Program-made: the position numbers and the translations under genes | The notes under the pieces: model-generated | Told to the model about the DNA's origin: nothing | Databases searched by the model: none | Seen by the model: the letters and a program-made list of their open reading frames with translations, nothing else | Assembly: GCA_920105625.2 (NCBI GenBank) | Contig: OV050030.1 | Location: 184,082,315 to 184,146,314 of the forward strand | Reading direction: 5' to 3' | Length of the DNA stretch: 64,000 nt | Origin: Clusia tigrina | Taxonomy: Eukaryota > Arthropoda > Insecta > Diptera > Clusiidae | Shown: positions 10,513-21,133 of the stretch, one piece after another | How positions within the stretch are numbered: position 1 is the stretch's first letter | Layout of the letters: each line of letters opens with the position of its first letter

Positions 10513-11250
10513 GTGGGAGATAAGGCAGCACACACATGTTCTCTCCTATGTAGAATAATGCCCAACGTGGGAGGACCCAGGCAGCGGAAAAGGCGACTCA
10601 TCGCCGGGGTTGTCAGATCCATTATTCTCTATGCAGCGCCAATATGGGCCGAAAATGCGGATGTGAAGGCTTATGTCGGCACCATTGAAACAGCATACAG
10701 GACAAGTGCACTACGAGTGATCTGCGCATACTGCACCGTATCCACAGATGCCACCTTGGTAATAGCCGGCAAGACTCCCGTGAACCTGCTAGCGAGAGAA
10801 GCGATGAACCTCTACCACGCCAAAGGGACACACGCGACAAATGTAGAAGAGCTCTTGGCAATTGTAAAGCGGAGGACCCTTCAAGAGTGGCAAGCCCAGT
10901 GGGACACTTCTACAAGTGGCCGCTGGACAAGAAGGTTGATCTCGAACATTCAGCAATGGGTAAGCAGGTCGCATGGTGAGGCAAATTACTACGTCACACA
11001 ATTGCTGACAGGCCATGGAGGTTTTCGGGCATATTTGCACAGATTCCACTTGGAGGAATCCCGCGGCTGTGCAAACTGTAGAGGCACAGAGATAGAAGAT
11101 CCCAAACATATCTTCTTCTATTGCCCCCGTTATAAAAGTGCTAGAGAGGTACTAGAAGGAGTGTGTGGAGAGCTCGTGATGCCCGATAACATAGACATAA
11201 CATGCCCCCCCCGGAGAAGTATTAAAAAAAAACAAAAAAAGGCGCCCTGA
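10513..11250 (+). pseudogene. LINE-A ORF2 C-terminal region with CCHC motif
   Basis: A 245-codon open frame continues downstream of RT after a frameshift. It reads VRSIILYAAPIWAENADV, TVSTDATLVIAGKTPVNLL and ends with a Cys/His cluster: CANCRGTEIEDPKHIFFYC. R1-clade proteins carry such a cluster after the RT. The frame is the longest intact LINE-A piece and is nearly identical in the right arm (17900-18637), where a one-base change near the end shifts the last residues. Confidence 0.9.
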
Positions 11251-11883
11251 CTGCAGGCAACAACTCTGCTGGACAACTAGAGGTATTAAACCGAAGTGGT
11301 TGACCAGCAAAAGCTGAAGGTGGCCCAAGGACAATTGGACGACAATAACAACAAGCACAGACTGTTGCATTCTAAGCGAAGTCAACAACCGCTGTAATGC
11401 ACGCCCTTGACTGCGGCCAACAACAGCGCAAATCGCTGACAACGAATTTTCACGTGCATCAGCACTTTGTGCACATTAATTGCAGGTTTTTTCGCATTAC
11501 CTTTTTATTACTTTTTTCTGTTTTATTTTATATGTAAAATATCTAAGTAAGCAATAATGGCTCAATTGTAATAGTATAAATTAAGTGAAATTATTAAATA
11601 TGTATCAGTTCTTTGAAACCTATCAACGAGTGCTTTATTTAATTGGTCATTCCGGAGATCTGGTTATATGCACTAGTATCTTCACTCAACAATAGACTTG
11701 GTTTTATACCTAGGCTACTTCCCACATAATTATGGAAGATCTGGTTATAAGCACCAGTAACTTCATTCAATATTAGTCTTGGTTTTGCACCTAGGCTATT
11801 TCATAACCATAAAACAAGGGTCTGGAGTATCTGCCAGGACTCAGCATAAGTAAGGTGGAATAAAAAAATTCCCACTCTCCACA
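11249..11883 (+). repeat. BEL-A 5' LTR (left copy)
   Basis: The LTR ends CTCTCCACA directly before a primer site. Its start is placed at about 11249 (TGACTGCAGG), where LINE-A coding and its A-rich tail stop, but the second LTR is not in the window, so the start is inferred. It contains AATAAA-like sequence and two similar stretches around GATCTGGTTATA (11659-11680 and 11729-11750). No protein is encoded. Confidence 0.7.
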
Positions 11884-11884
11884 T

Positions 11885-11902
11885 TGGTGACCCCGACGTG
11901 AT
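11885..11902 (+). promoter_or_regulatory. BEL-A primer-binding site, tRNA-Trp-like
   Basis: TGGTGACCCCGACGTGAT lies one base after the LTR end. It is complementary to a tRNA 3' end ATCACGTCGGGGTCACCA, which from memory matches insect tRNA-Trp. The same site is at 17248-17265 on the minus strand. Confidence 0.75.
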
Positions 11903-11937
11903 CCTGTGCCTGATCACAATCATCGTAGAAGCTTAAT

Positions 11938-13086
11938 ATGGAGACTCTTGCGAAGCACCAGGAGCGGATTTGGCAGCATATCGAAGCGCTCATAAGCAAC
12001 TTCAAAAAGGACTCCGAACAGCGTAAAACGATAATCTATTACGAGGAACTCATAAGACGACTGGATGAATACTGGACAACCTTTGAGCATGCATATTTTC
12101 AAAACGATTATTAAGCCAAAGTTACAGCTACTTCATCAACATATCGGGATATGTTTGAGAGACGCCTCGCGGAGCTGAATCAACACCCAGAAACTTCAAT
12201 TGAGGAGAAGTTAGATAGTTCTCCTGTGGCCACAACAGATAATCAAGGCCACACGGCATATTCAGCAGATACCAAACCGCAGCAAGACTCATCAACCAAG
12301 CGTCGACTAAGTGAGTCTACGCGGCTAATTTGACGCCAAGTCGAAGTGATAATGACACTACGGCGGCAACTAAATTCAATTATGGATGAAACGGATAGAC
12401 GCTCGAAACAGTTCCTTTCATTCAAGAAAGGCAACATACTACAACATTGGAACCATATCGAAGACATCAACAATCAGCTATGGGAATTGGAGGCTGATCC
12501 AACTCCTGTGGGTTATGATACTGCGAACTGCCAGAACTCGTTCTACCTAAAGTCCAACTTAGTAGGAGAAGCCGAGCGCCTGATAAAACACCTCCCAGCC
12601 ACTGAAGAAAACTACTTGGCAGCTTGGAGCATTCTAAAGGAGCGCTATGAGAATACTAGGCTGCTGGTAAACGCACTGCTAGGTAAACTTGTCAAACAAC
12701 CCAATGTTGTAGAAGAAGGAGCCGACAGTTTAAACCGTTTCCATGACACAACCCAAGAATGTATATTGGGACTACAAAACATCGGAATTGCCACTGGCAC
12801 CTGGGATCCAATGCTGATGTTCATATGTATAAGGAAGTTGGACAAGGCTTCACACACACTGTATGAACAATCGCTAGCTAAGCAACGGGAACTCCAATCA
12901 TTCAAGGATTTCCTAAGGTTCCTGCAATCACGCTTCCAAGCTCAAGAGGCTTTTGGAGGCAAAGCAATCAGCAAAGCAAGTACACTACTTCCAACAAATA
13001 CCGTCAATTGTCCGCTTTGTGGAAGTAACCATTATCTCTACGCATGTAAGGACTTTGGCAAGTTGAACCCTGACAAGCGGCTGTAA
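11938..13086 (+). pseudogene. BEL-A gag
   Basis: One frame runs from ATG 11938 (METLAKHQERIWQHIEAL) with in-frame stops at 12112-12114 and 12331-12333 and ends at 13086. The central part (12346-13086) reads KSNLVGEAERLIKHLPATEENYLAAWSIL in overlapping pieces, the hallmark of BEL/Pao Gag (DUF1759-like). It ends in a first zinc-knuckle half, CPLCGSNHYLYACKDF. All three stops are shared with the right arm. Gag would form the particle and package RNA. Confidence 0.92.
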
Positions 13087-13927
13087 CAAGTGAACCGTTA
13101 TAATCTCTGCATCAATTGTCTCAAATCAGGGCACTCGCTCTCGAACTGCGTTTCAAGTGGATGCCGGAAGCCATAACCCAACCCTCTCCAGCTTTAAATA
13201 CTAATAATTCAAGAATTCAACCTGGTCATACGAAAGATAAGACGTCAACTGCAAGTATCCACCAACACAGCGTATTAGCTACTTATGCTATTGCAACAAC
13301 AAAGTATGTAGCACTGGGTACAGCAGTAGTGAAATTAATCGACCACTCAGGAGCCACTATCGAATGCAGAGCCTTACTAGATTCAAGCTCCCAACTGAAT
13401 CTCATCACGGTAAAGCTAGCTAATAGACTAGGATTCAAATGAAAGGCTGAGATGTTAACAGTAAAGGGCATCGGGTATGCTAATCAACAGTCACAAACGC
13501 GTGTCAACACAAAAATGGCATCCCGAATATGTAATTTCTCGGCCAATTTCGAAGCCTTCTTCCTACCACAAATAACTCTACCGCAACCATCGATAGACAT
13601 AGATACCACCAGCTGGGAAATACCAAACAACATTAAGTTGGCAGACGCAGCATTCAAGTCCTATTGACTTTCTGTTGGGAGCGGATTTGTATCACGACAT
13701 CCTTAGCATCGGACAAATTCGTTTGGGAAAGAGTTTGCCAACATTACAAAACACCGTTTTTGGATGGATTGTGGCAGAGTGCTGACCAATACAGAATTCG
13801 ACCTACAAAAATTTTAGATACTAGAGGAAGTAGATGCCAAGGTTCCCACATAAACACAGGAAGAAAGGATGGACACTCTAAAGGTCTGGATCATTGGAAC
13901 GCAAGCTCACCAAGGATCCCACATTGA
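13087..13927 (+). pseudogene. BEL-A second zinc knuckle, protease and linker
   Basis: After the stop, CINCLKSGHSLSNC completes the nucleocapsid. The frame at 13116-13442 then gives VKLIDHSGATIECRALLDSSSQLNLI, in pieces under DUF1758-type protease homology; the catalytic triad reads D-S-S instead of D-S/T-G. Frames 13452-13667 and 13664-13927 continue with FEAFFLPQITLPQPSIDI and HYKTPFLDGLWQ. The latter is out of frame with the real reading of the protease-RT linker. Confidence 0.8.
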
Positions 13928-14550
13928 AAGGAATGTATGCCGACTTTGTGGCCGAATATCATCAACTTTGCCATATGAGTCTCATTAAGGAAGAAGAGAT
14001 AATATCCCCATCATACTTCCTACCACATCATGGTATCCTTAAGCCATCAGCACAACCACCAAATTGAGAGTTGTTTTTGACGCATCAGCGAAGTCATCAA
14101 CGAACCTTGCACTAATTGACGTGCCAGCTACTGGTCCAACAATTCAAGACGATATATTCACCATATTACTGCGCTTTCGGTTGCCCAGATTCGGTTTCAC
14201 CGCAGATATAGAAAATATGTACCATCAGATCCTAATCAACGACCAGGATCGAAATCTTCAATTAATTGCCTGGAGAACTGAACCTACCTTACCAATTCAG
14301 TTCTATAAGCTAAACACAGTAACATATGAAACAACATCAGCACCTTATTTGGCTACAAAATGCTTGCAACAACTCGCTCAAGATGAAAATATCAACCATC
14401 CAGTCGCTGCCGCAATCCTTCAAAGGGATTTCTATGTGGATGATGTCAGAAGCTCAACTTCAGCAACTACTCGCCAAAGGTGGCTTCAGACTGAAAAAAT
14501 GGTGCGCCAATCATCACAAACTGCTGCAGGAGATACAAATGGCAGATCGA
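13928..14550 (+). pseudogene. BEL-A reverse transcriptase, cut at palindrome centre (left copy)
   Basis: The text LRVVFDASAKSSTN, FTADIENMYHQILIND and QRDFYVDDV shows the BEL/Pao RT with its first Asp and YVDD box. A one-base loss near 14049 and a 38-bp deletion near 14449 break this copy; the right arm is intact at both. RT ends at QEIQMADR, exactly where the palindrome turns. RNase H and integrase of BEL-A are absent from the window. Confidence 0.92.
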
Positions 14551-14560
14551 TACAAACTGC
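14551..14560. other. 10-bp spacer at palindrome centre
   Basis: The arms meet here: GGCAGATCGA at 14541-14550 is mirrored by TCGATCTGCC at 14561-14570, leaving TACAAACTGC between them. The ten bases ACAAACTGCT at 14552-14561 also occur at 14516-14525, 36 bp upstream in the left arm. This suggests the spacer is a short templated insertion made at the fold-back junction. The copied tract overlaps the first base of the right arm. Confidence 0.9.
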
Positions 14561-15256
14561 TCGATCTGCCATTTGTATCTCCTGCAGCAGTTTGTGATGA
14601 TTGGCGCACCATTTTTTCAGTCTGAAGCCACCTTTGGCGAGTAGTTGCTGAAGTTGAGCTTGAGCAAAAATGGCTTCTGTTAGGCTATTGCATCCTGTCA
14701 TGACATCATCCACATAGAAATCCCTTTGAAGGATTGCGGCAGCGACTGGATGGTTGATATTTTCATCTTGAGCGAGTTGTTGCAAGCATTTTGTAGCCAA
14801 ATAAGGTGCTGATGTTGTTTCATATGTTACTGTGTTTAGCTTATAGAACTGAATTGGTAAGGTAGGTTCAGTTCTCCAGGCAATTAATTGAAGATTTCGA
14901 TCCTGGTCGTTGATTAGGATCTGATGGTACATATTTTCTATATCTGCGGTGAAACCGAATCTGGGCAACCGAAAGCGCAGTAATATGGTGAATATATCGT
15001 CTTGAATTGTTGGGCCAGTAGCTAGCACGTCATTTAGTGCAAGGTTCGTTGATGACTTCGCTGATGCGTCAAAAACAACTCTCAATTTGGTGGTTGTGCT
15101 TGATGGCTTAAGGATACCATGATGTGGCAGGAAGTATGATGGGGATATTATCTTTTCTTCCTTAATGAGACTCATATGGCCAAGTTGATGATATTCGGCC
15201 ACAATGTCGGCATACATTCCTTTCAATGTGGGATCCTTGGTGAGCTTGCGTTCCAA
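14561..15256 (-). CDS. BEL-A reverse transcriptase, open partial copy (right arm)
   Basis: The minus-strand frame is open for 256 codons from 15256 to 14486, so its end reads through the spacer into left-arm sequence. It starts ERKLTKDPTLKGMYAD and includes HYFLPHHG-like text SPSYFLPHHGILKPSS, LRVVFDASAKSS, TADIENMYHQI and FYVDDVMTGC. All RT catalytic Asp residues are present. It is the most intact BEL-A piece, but it lacks thumb, RNase H and integrase, so it is a relic. Confidence 0.88.
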
Positions 15257-16063
15257 TGATCCAGATCCTTAGAGTGTCCATCCTTTCTTCCTGTGTTTAT
15301 GTGGGAACCTTGGCATCTACTTCCTCTAGTATCTAAAATTTTTGTAGGTCGAATTCTGTATTGGTCAGCACTCTGCCACAATCCATCCAAAAACGGTGTT
15401 TTGTAATGTTGGCAAACCCTTTCCCAAACGAATTTGTCCGATGCTAAGGATGTCGTGATACAAATCCGCTCCCAACAGAAAGTCAATAGGACTTGAATGC
15501 TGCGTCTGCCAACTTAATGGTGTTTGGTATTACCCAGCTGGTGGTATCTATGTCTATCGATGGTTGCGGTAGAGTTATTTGTGGTAGGAAGAAGGCTTCG
15601 AAATTGGCCGAGAAATTACATATTCGGGATGCCATTTTTGTGTTGACACGCGTTTGTGACTGTTGATTAGCATACCCGATGCCCTTTACTGTTAACATCT
15701 CAGCCTTTCATTTGAATCCTAGTCTATTAGCTAGCTTTACCGTGATGAGATTCAGTTGGGAGCTGGAATCTAGTAAGGCTCTGCATTCGATAGTGGCTCC
15801 TGAGTGGTCGATTAATTTCACTACTGCTGTACCCAGTGCTACATACTTTGTTGTTGCAATAGCATAAGTAGCTAATATGCTGTGTTGGTCGATACTTGCA
15901 GTTGACGTCTTATCTTTCGTATGACCAGGTTGAATTCTTGACTTATTAGTATTTAAAGCTGGAGAGGGTTGGGTTATGGCTTCCGGCATCCACTTGAAAC
16001 GCAGTTCGAGAGCGAGTGCCCTGATTTGAGACAATTGACACAGAGATTATAACGGTTCACTTG
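15257..16063 (-). pseudogene. BEL-A protease and linker (right copy)
   Basis: Mirror of 13087-13927, with frames 15223-15486, 15483-15698 and 15708-16034. The protease again reads ALLDSSSQ. Differences from the left arm include Glu/Val, Asn/Thr and His/Asp swaps, each from one base. Breaks between the frames are common to both arms. Confidence 0.8.
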
Positions 16064-17212
16064 TTACAGCCGCTTGTCAGGGTTCAACTTGCCAAAGTCC
16101 TTACATGCATAGAGATAATGGTTACTTCCACAAAGCGGACAATTGACGGTATTTGTTGGAAGTAGTGTACTTGCTTTGCTGATTGATTTGCCTCCAAAAG
16201 CCTCTTGAGCTTGGAAGCGTGATTGCAGGAACCTTAGGAAATCCTTGAATGATTGGAGTTCCCGTTGCTTAGCTAGCGATTGTTCATACAGTGTGTGTGA
16301 AGCCTTGTCCAACTTCCTTATACATATGAACATCAGGATTGGATCCCAGGTGCCAGTGTCAATTCCGATGTTTTGTAATCCCAATATACATTCTTGGGTT
16401 GTGTCATGGAAACGCTTTAAACTGTCGGCTCCTTCTGCTACAACATTGGGTTGTTTGACAAGTTTACCTAGCAGTGCGTTTACCAGCAGCCTAGTATTCT
16501 CATAGCGCTCCTTTAGAATGCTCCAAGCTGCCAAGTAGTTTTCTTCAGTGGCTGGGAGGTGTTTTATCAGGCGCTCGGCTTCTCCTACTAAGTTGGACTT
16601 TAGGTAGAACGAGTTCTGGCAGTTCGCAGTATCATAACCCACAAGAGTTGGATCAGCCTCCAATTCCCATATCTGATTGTTGATGTCTTCGATATGGTTC
16701 CAATGTTGTAGTATGTTGCCTTTCTTGAATGAAAGGAACTGTTTCGAGCGTCTATCCGTTTCATCCATAATTGAATTTAGTTGCCGCCGTAGTGTCATTA
16801 TCACTTCGACTTGGCGTCAAATTAGCCGCGTAGACTCACTTAGTCGACGATTGGTTGATGAGTCTTGCTGCGGTTTGGTATCTGCTGAATATGCCGTGTG
16901 ACCTTGATTATCTGTTGTGGCCGCAGGAGAACTATCTAACTTCTCCTCAATTGAAGATTCTGGGTGTTGATTCAGCTCCGCGAGGCGTCTCTCAAACATA
17001 TCCCGATATGTTGATGAAATAGCTGTAACTTTGGCTTAATAATCGTTTTGAAAATATGCATGCTCAAAGGTTGTCCAGTATTCATCCAGTCATCTTATGC
17101 GTTCCTCGTAATAGATTATCGTTTTACGCTGTTCGGAGTCCTTTTTGAAGTTGCTTATGAGCGCTTCGATATGCTGCCAAATCCGCTCCTGGTGCTTCGC
17201 AAGAGTCTCCAT
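16064..17212 (-). pseudogene. BEL-A gag (right copy)
   Basis: Mirror of 11938-13086, starting at ATG 17212 on the minus strand. The main open part is 16064-16804 and the N-terminal part 16817-16999. Both nonsense codons of the left copy recur here. Seven of 246 residues in the core differ between the arms. Domain content is as in the left copy: DUF1759-like Gag and a first zinc knuckle. Confidence 0.92.
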
Positions 17213-17247
17213 ATTAAGCTTCTACGATGATTGTGATCAGGCACAGG

Positions 17248-17265
17248 ATCACGTCGGGGTCACCA
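17248..17265 (-). promoter_or_regulatory. BEL-A primer-binding site (right copy)
   Basis: The minus strand reads TGGTGACCCCGACGTGAT, identical to 11885-11902 and complementary to a tRNA-Trp-like 3' end. Confidence 0.75.
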
Positions 17266-17266
17266 A

Positions 17267-17901
17267 TGTGGAGAGTGGGAATTTTTTTATTCCACCTTAC
17301 TTATGCTGAGTCCTGGTAGATACTCCAGACCCTTGTTTTATGGTTATGAAATAGCCTAGGTGCAAAACCAAGACTAATATTGAATGAAGTTACTGGTGCT
17401 TATAACCAGATCTTCCATAATTATGTGGGAAGTAGCCTAGGTATAAAACCTAGTCTATTGTTGAGTGAAGATACTAGTGCATATAACCAGATCTCCGGAA
17501 TGACCAATTAAATAAAGCACTCGTTGATAGGTTTCAAAGAACTGATACATATTTAATAATTTCACTTAATTTATACTATTACAATTGAGCCATTATTGCT
17601 TACTTAGATATTTTACATATAAAATAAAACAGAAAAAAGTAATAAAAAGGTAATGCGAAAAAACCTGCAATTAATGTGCACAAAGTGCTGATGCACGTGA
17701 AAATTCGTTGTCAGCGATTTGCGCTGTTGTTGGCCGCAGTCAAGGGCGTGCATTACAGCGGTTGTTGACTTCGCTTAGAATGCAACAGTCTGTGCTTGTT
17801 GTTATTGTCGTCCAATTGTCCTTGGGCCACCTTCAGCTTTTGCTGGTCAACCACTTCGGTGTAATACCTCTAGTTGTCCAGCAGAGTTGTTGCCTGCAGT
17901 C
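17267..17901 (-). repeat. BEL-A 5' LTR (right copy)
   Basis: Reverse complement of 11249-11883. The inner end is fixed by the primer site; the outer end is inferred from where LINE-A sequence resumes. No coding content. Confidence 0.7.
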
Positions 17902-19604
17902 AGGGCGCCTTTTTTTGTTTTTTTTTTAATACTTCTCCGGGGGGGCATGTTATGTCTATGTTATCGGGCATCACGAGCTCTCCACACACTCCTTCTAGTA
18001 CCTCTCTAGCACTTTTATAACGGGGGCAATAGAAGAAGATATGTTTGGGATCTTCTATCTCTGTGCCTCTACAGTTTGCACAGCCGCGGGATTCCTCCAA
18101 GTGGAATCTGTGCAAATATGCCCGAAAACCTCCATGGCCTGTCAGCAATTGTGTGACGTAGTAATTTGCCTCACCATGCGACCTGCTTACCCATTGCTGA
18201 ATGTTCGAGATCAACCTTCTTGTCCAGCGGCCACTTGTAGAAGTGTCCCACTGGGCTTGCCACTCTTGAAGGGTCCTCCGCTTTACAATTGCCAAGAGCT
18301 CTTCTACATTTGTCGCGTGTGTCCCTTTGGCGTGGTAGAGGTTCATCGCTTCTCTCGCTAGCAGGTTCACGGGAGTCTTGCCGGCTATTACCAAGGTGGC
18401 ATCTGTGGATACGGTGCAGTATGCGCAGATCACTCGTAGTGCACTTGTCCTGTATGCTGTTTCAATGGTGCCGACATAAGCCTTCACATCCGCATTTTCG
18501 GCCCATATTGGCGCTGCATAGAGAATAATGGATCTGACAACCCCGGCGATGAGTCGCCTTTTCCGCTGCCTGGGTCCTCCCACGTTGGGCATTATTCTAC
18601 ATAGGAGAGAACATGTGTGTGCTGCCTTATCTCCCACGCGCCGTAGATGTTCTTTGAAGGTAAGCCGCGCGTCTATCCCCTCGCCTAGGTATTCTTATTT
18701 CCACTACCTCCAATCCCTGCTGCTCGAAACCAGGATTGTCTCGGTTTTATGTTCAGCCAAGCTAAGTGCAACGTTTGCAAGCCATCTTCAGATGGTGTAG
18801 CCAAAGTTCGGTTGGCCTCTGCTACTACTTCCTCCAAGTATTTAGCTGTGATTACCACTGCTAGGTCGTCCGCGTATCTGATGATTTTGATACCATCAGG
18901 GACCTGTACGCGAAGGATGCCGTCGTACATAGCATTCCAGAGTAACGGTCCAAGCACCTATTCCTGGGGAACTCCTCCGATAATCTTGTGCAACTTCACA
19001 CCTTTTTCGGACTGGTAGAGCAGGATCCTGTCGCTGAAGTAACTGGCAATCATTCGCCTCAGGTAGATGGGTACCGCAAACTCGGCTAACGCTCTGGCTA
19101 TGCGTTCCCAGCTAGCTGAGTTGAAAGTGTTTTTGACATCTAGGGTGACCACAAGGCAATACCTCTTGGTTCCACCCCTCCATCGTTTCCCCTGGATCAC
19201 TGTTTTGGCCGTCTGGACAAGTTCGTTGATGGCGTCCACGGTGGATCTCGCCTTCCGGAAGCCATAATGCCGTTTTGAGAGCCCTCCAGAATTTGCAATA
19301 GCCTCATCAATCCTGTCACAGATTATCCGATCCAAAATTTTTCCCGCCGCATCTAACATGCACAACGGGCATTACTTTGAAGGGTCCACTGTTGGTTTGT
19401 TGGCTTTCAGCGCCAGGACCAGTCATTGCCTCTTCCATCTCTTTGGGAAAATGCCTTCTCTCAGGCAGGCGTCGTACATATTCATCAATGGCTCTGGGTT
19501 CAGTGCAGGTGCGGTCTTGAGCACTCGGTTGGGAATTCTCTCTGAGCCAGGTGCTTTCTGGTCTCCAAACTTCCCAACCGCCCGGAACACCTCATCTATA
19601 ATCA
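17900..19604 (-). pseudogene. LINE-A ORF2, RT and C-terminal region (right copy)
   Basis: Minus-strand pieces 19423-19614, 18958-19365, 18685-18957 and 17900-18637 match the left copy, including YADD at about 18870 and the in-frame TAG after VPQE. The endonuclease and the first part of RT are gone: a 956-bp deletion joins TGATTATAGATGAGG of the RT to an errantivirus LTR base at 19605. The deletion ends share the letters TAG/TGA only, so little microhomology is visible. Confidence 0.9.
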
Positions 19605-19796
19605 CTAATATCAAGTTGCGTTTAAATAGAATACCAAATATGATTCACCTAACGGTGTATTTTCACTTACTTTGCAATTTGTTTAGCGTTAAGAATGTAT
19701 GTAAATTATAATTATGAATCATTGTAAGAAAGAGTGGGTTCAATAAAGTCAGTTTTGGACGGACATTCAAACCAAGTGGTTCGTCTTTTTATAACA
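19605..19796 (+). repeat. Errantivirus 5' LTR, truncated
   Basis: The last 192 bp of the LTR remain, ending TTATAACA next to the primer site. The first 142 bp were lost in the right-arm deletion that also removed the LINE-A endonuclease. Confidence 0.92.
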
Positions 19797-19813
19797 TGGC
19801 GATCCTGCCAGGA
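19797..19813 (+). promoter_or_regulatory. Errantivirus primer-binding site (right copy)
   Basis: TGGCGATCCTGCCAGGA directly follows the LTR, as at 8381-8397. It fits a tRNA-Arg(ACG)-like primer, identified from memory. Confidence 0.75.
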
Positions 19814-19985
19814 GATGTTATATATAAAGAGTTATATATATAAAGTAATAAAAATGAAATAAAAAGAGAAGTGTCTCATCGAGTACGAAAAAATAATAAT
19901 AAACTTTAAACAATTAAGAAAACCGTCAACGCAAGGAATTGCGAAACATGTGTATTGTTAATTGAAGTAATTTACATATTTAAAA

Positions 19986-20260
19986 ATGTCGTGGTGGAAA
20001 AAAATACTGTCCACTGTCCCATTAATCTTCGACGGATACGAAGTAGGCAAAACGGTGGAAGAAAAAGACAATAACGAAATCATAAAAACATTCAACATTG
20101 AAAAAGCAAAATAAACAATGAATCTGACGAAATTAACTTGGTGGAAGTCATACTAATATTAATATCAATAATGATATTAATTATATACATTATTAAATGG
20201 ATACGAGCGGCGATAAAGAAGGGTTTCAATGGCATTGCACGTGAGCAAAACAGAATTTAA
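19986..20260 (+). pseudogene. Small leader ORF with predicted membrane segment
   Basis: ATG at 19986 opens 42 codons (MSWWKKILSTVPLIFDGYE...) ending at 20114. Shifting by one base near the end keeps a coding-like reading through NNESDEINLVEV, a hydrophobic run ILILISIMILIIYII and a basic tail KWIRAAIKKG, stopping at 20260. Such a layout (short soluble part, one membrane helix, basic tail) suggests a small membrane protein upstream of gag. I do not recognise the family. Both arms have the same frameshift. Confidence 0.4.
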
Positions 20261-20417
20261 CATCAATCTACAATTGTAGCAACAACAACGAACTAAACAT
20301 CGATCTACAATCGGAACACACTGAGTCAAATACTGAAGATGACAACAAAATTCAGCAGCAAAAGTAGTAGATATATAATATATAAGGTATGATTTTAAGT
20401 GCTAATAATAATTAAAT

Positions 20418-21133
20418 ATGCAATTGGAGTCCATTCTGCAAACTTTAAAGCCATTAGAAACTAAGTTTAAACAATCTTATAAAAGCGTAAGTCAAAATAG
20501 AAAAATTAAATCTGCTACATTGAATAAACACGTTAAAATACTAATTGAAACTTTTAACAATATTAGAGCAACATTACATAGGCAATATGAAAAATACACA
20601 TCGTTTCATAAAAAGGAAGCAGAGGAACTGAGACGGATGATAGCGAGCAAGAATAATTAGAAACAGATACAGACGAAGAAAATAACAGAAAATTCAAGAT
20701 AAACAATTACCTATAGACAATTCAAACATGAATCCAGCGAAATTATTGCCAGACTTCGATGGCAGGCAAGAATATTTAGTTAAATTTCTTAATGCGTTAT
20801 ATCTTCTCGAAACTATTAAAGGTGAACATGAATTAATAGCTATATCCCTCATTAAAACCACACTCTCTGGTGTAGCACAAAGCTCTATAAGTAATGAAAA
20901 CACAATCTCAGCACTAAAGGCTACATTAAAACAGGAAATCAAAAGTGAGTCAGCACAATCAGCATCCGCAAAGTTGCTTAATACAAAACAAACTTCAAAA
21001 AACCCAACAGAGTATGCAAAAGAAATAGAGCAATTAACCTCACAATTTCAAAACGCTTACCTGTCAGACGGACTTAGTCCACAAGTAGCTCAAAACTATG
21101 CTACACAAACGGCCGTTAAGTCCATTGTAAACG
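20418..21133 (+). pseudogene. Errantivirus gag, N-terminal and capsid parts (right copy)
   Basis: Frame 20418-20660 (MQLESILQTLKPLETKF) is followed out of frame by 20728-21138 (MNPAKLLPDFDGRQEYL ... TAVKSIVN). It is the mirror of 7056-7776 and almost identical. The last codons of the open frame belong to the inserted element that starts at 21134. Confidence 0.87.

Larger units (their letters stand above)
8732..11248 (+). mobile_element. LINE-A, R1-clade-like non-LTR retrotransposon, ORF2 (left copy)
   Basis: The strand carries endonuclease, reverse transcriptase and C-terminal Cys-rich region of one LINE ORF2 in order. The 5' side is interrupted by the errantivirus LTR, and ORF1 lies across it in the right flank (47405-48061). 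The 3' side runs into BEL-A at about 11249 after an A-rich stretch. It has several stops and frameshifts. Confidence 0.88.
1..14550 (+). repeat. Left arm of giant inverted duplication
   Basis: This stretch reappears in reverse complement at 14561-27648. Matching landmarks prove collinearity: gypsy-A LTR 3946-4174 with 23727-23955, target duplications at 7061-7065 with 21129-21133, primer site 8381-8397 with 19797-19813, and BEL-A gag 11938-13086 with 16064-17212. The left arm has private deletions of 31 bp (gypsy-A integrase, near 3286) and 38 bp (BEL-A RT, near 14449). It keeps 956 bp (8590-9545), 284 bp and 283 bp that the right arm lacks. It is cut by the window edge, so its true outer end is unknown. 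Confidence 0.97.

Noticed and set aside
13664..13927. Separate 87-codon gene
   Set aside because: It lies in the BEL-A protease-RT linker in a shifted frame and is mirrored at 15223-15486; it is a frame shadow.
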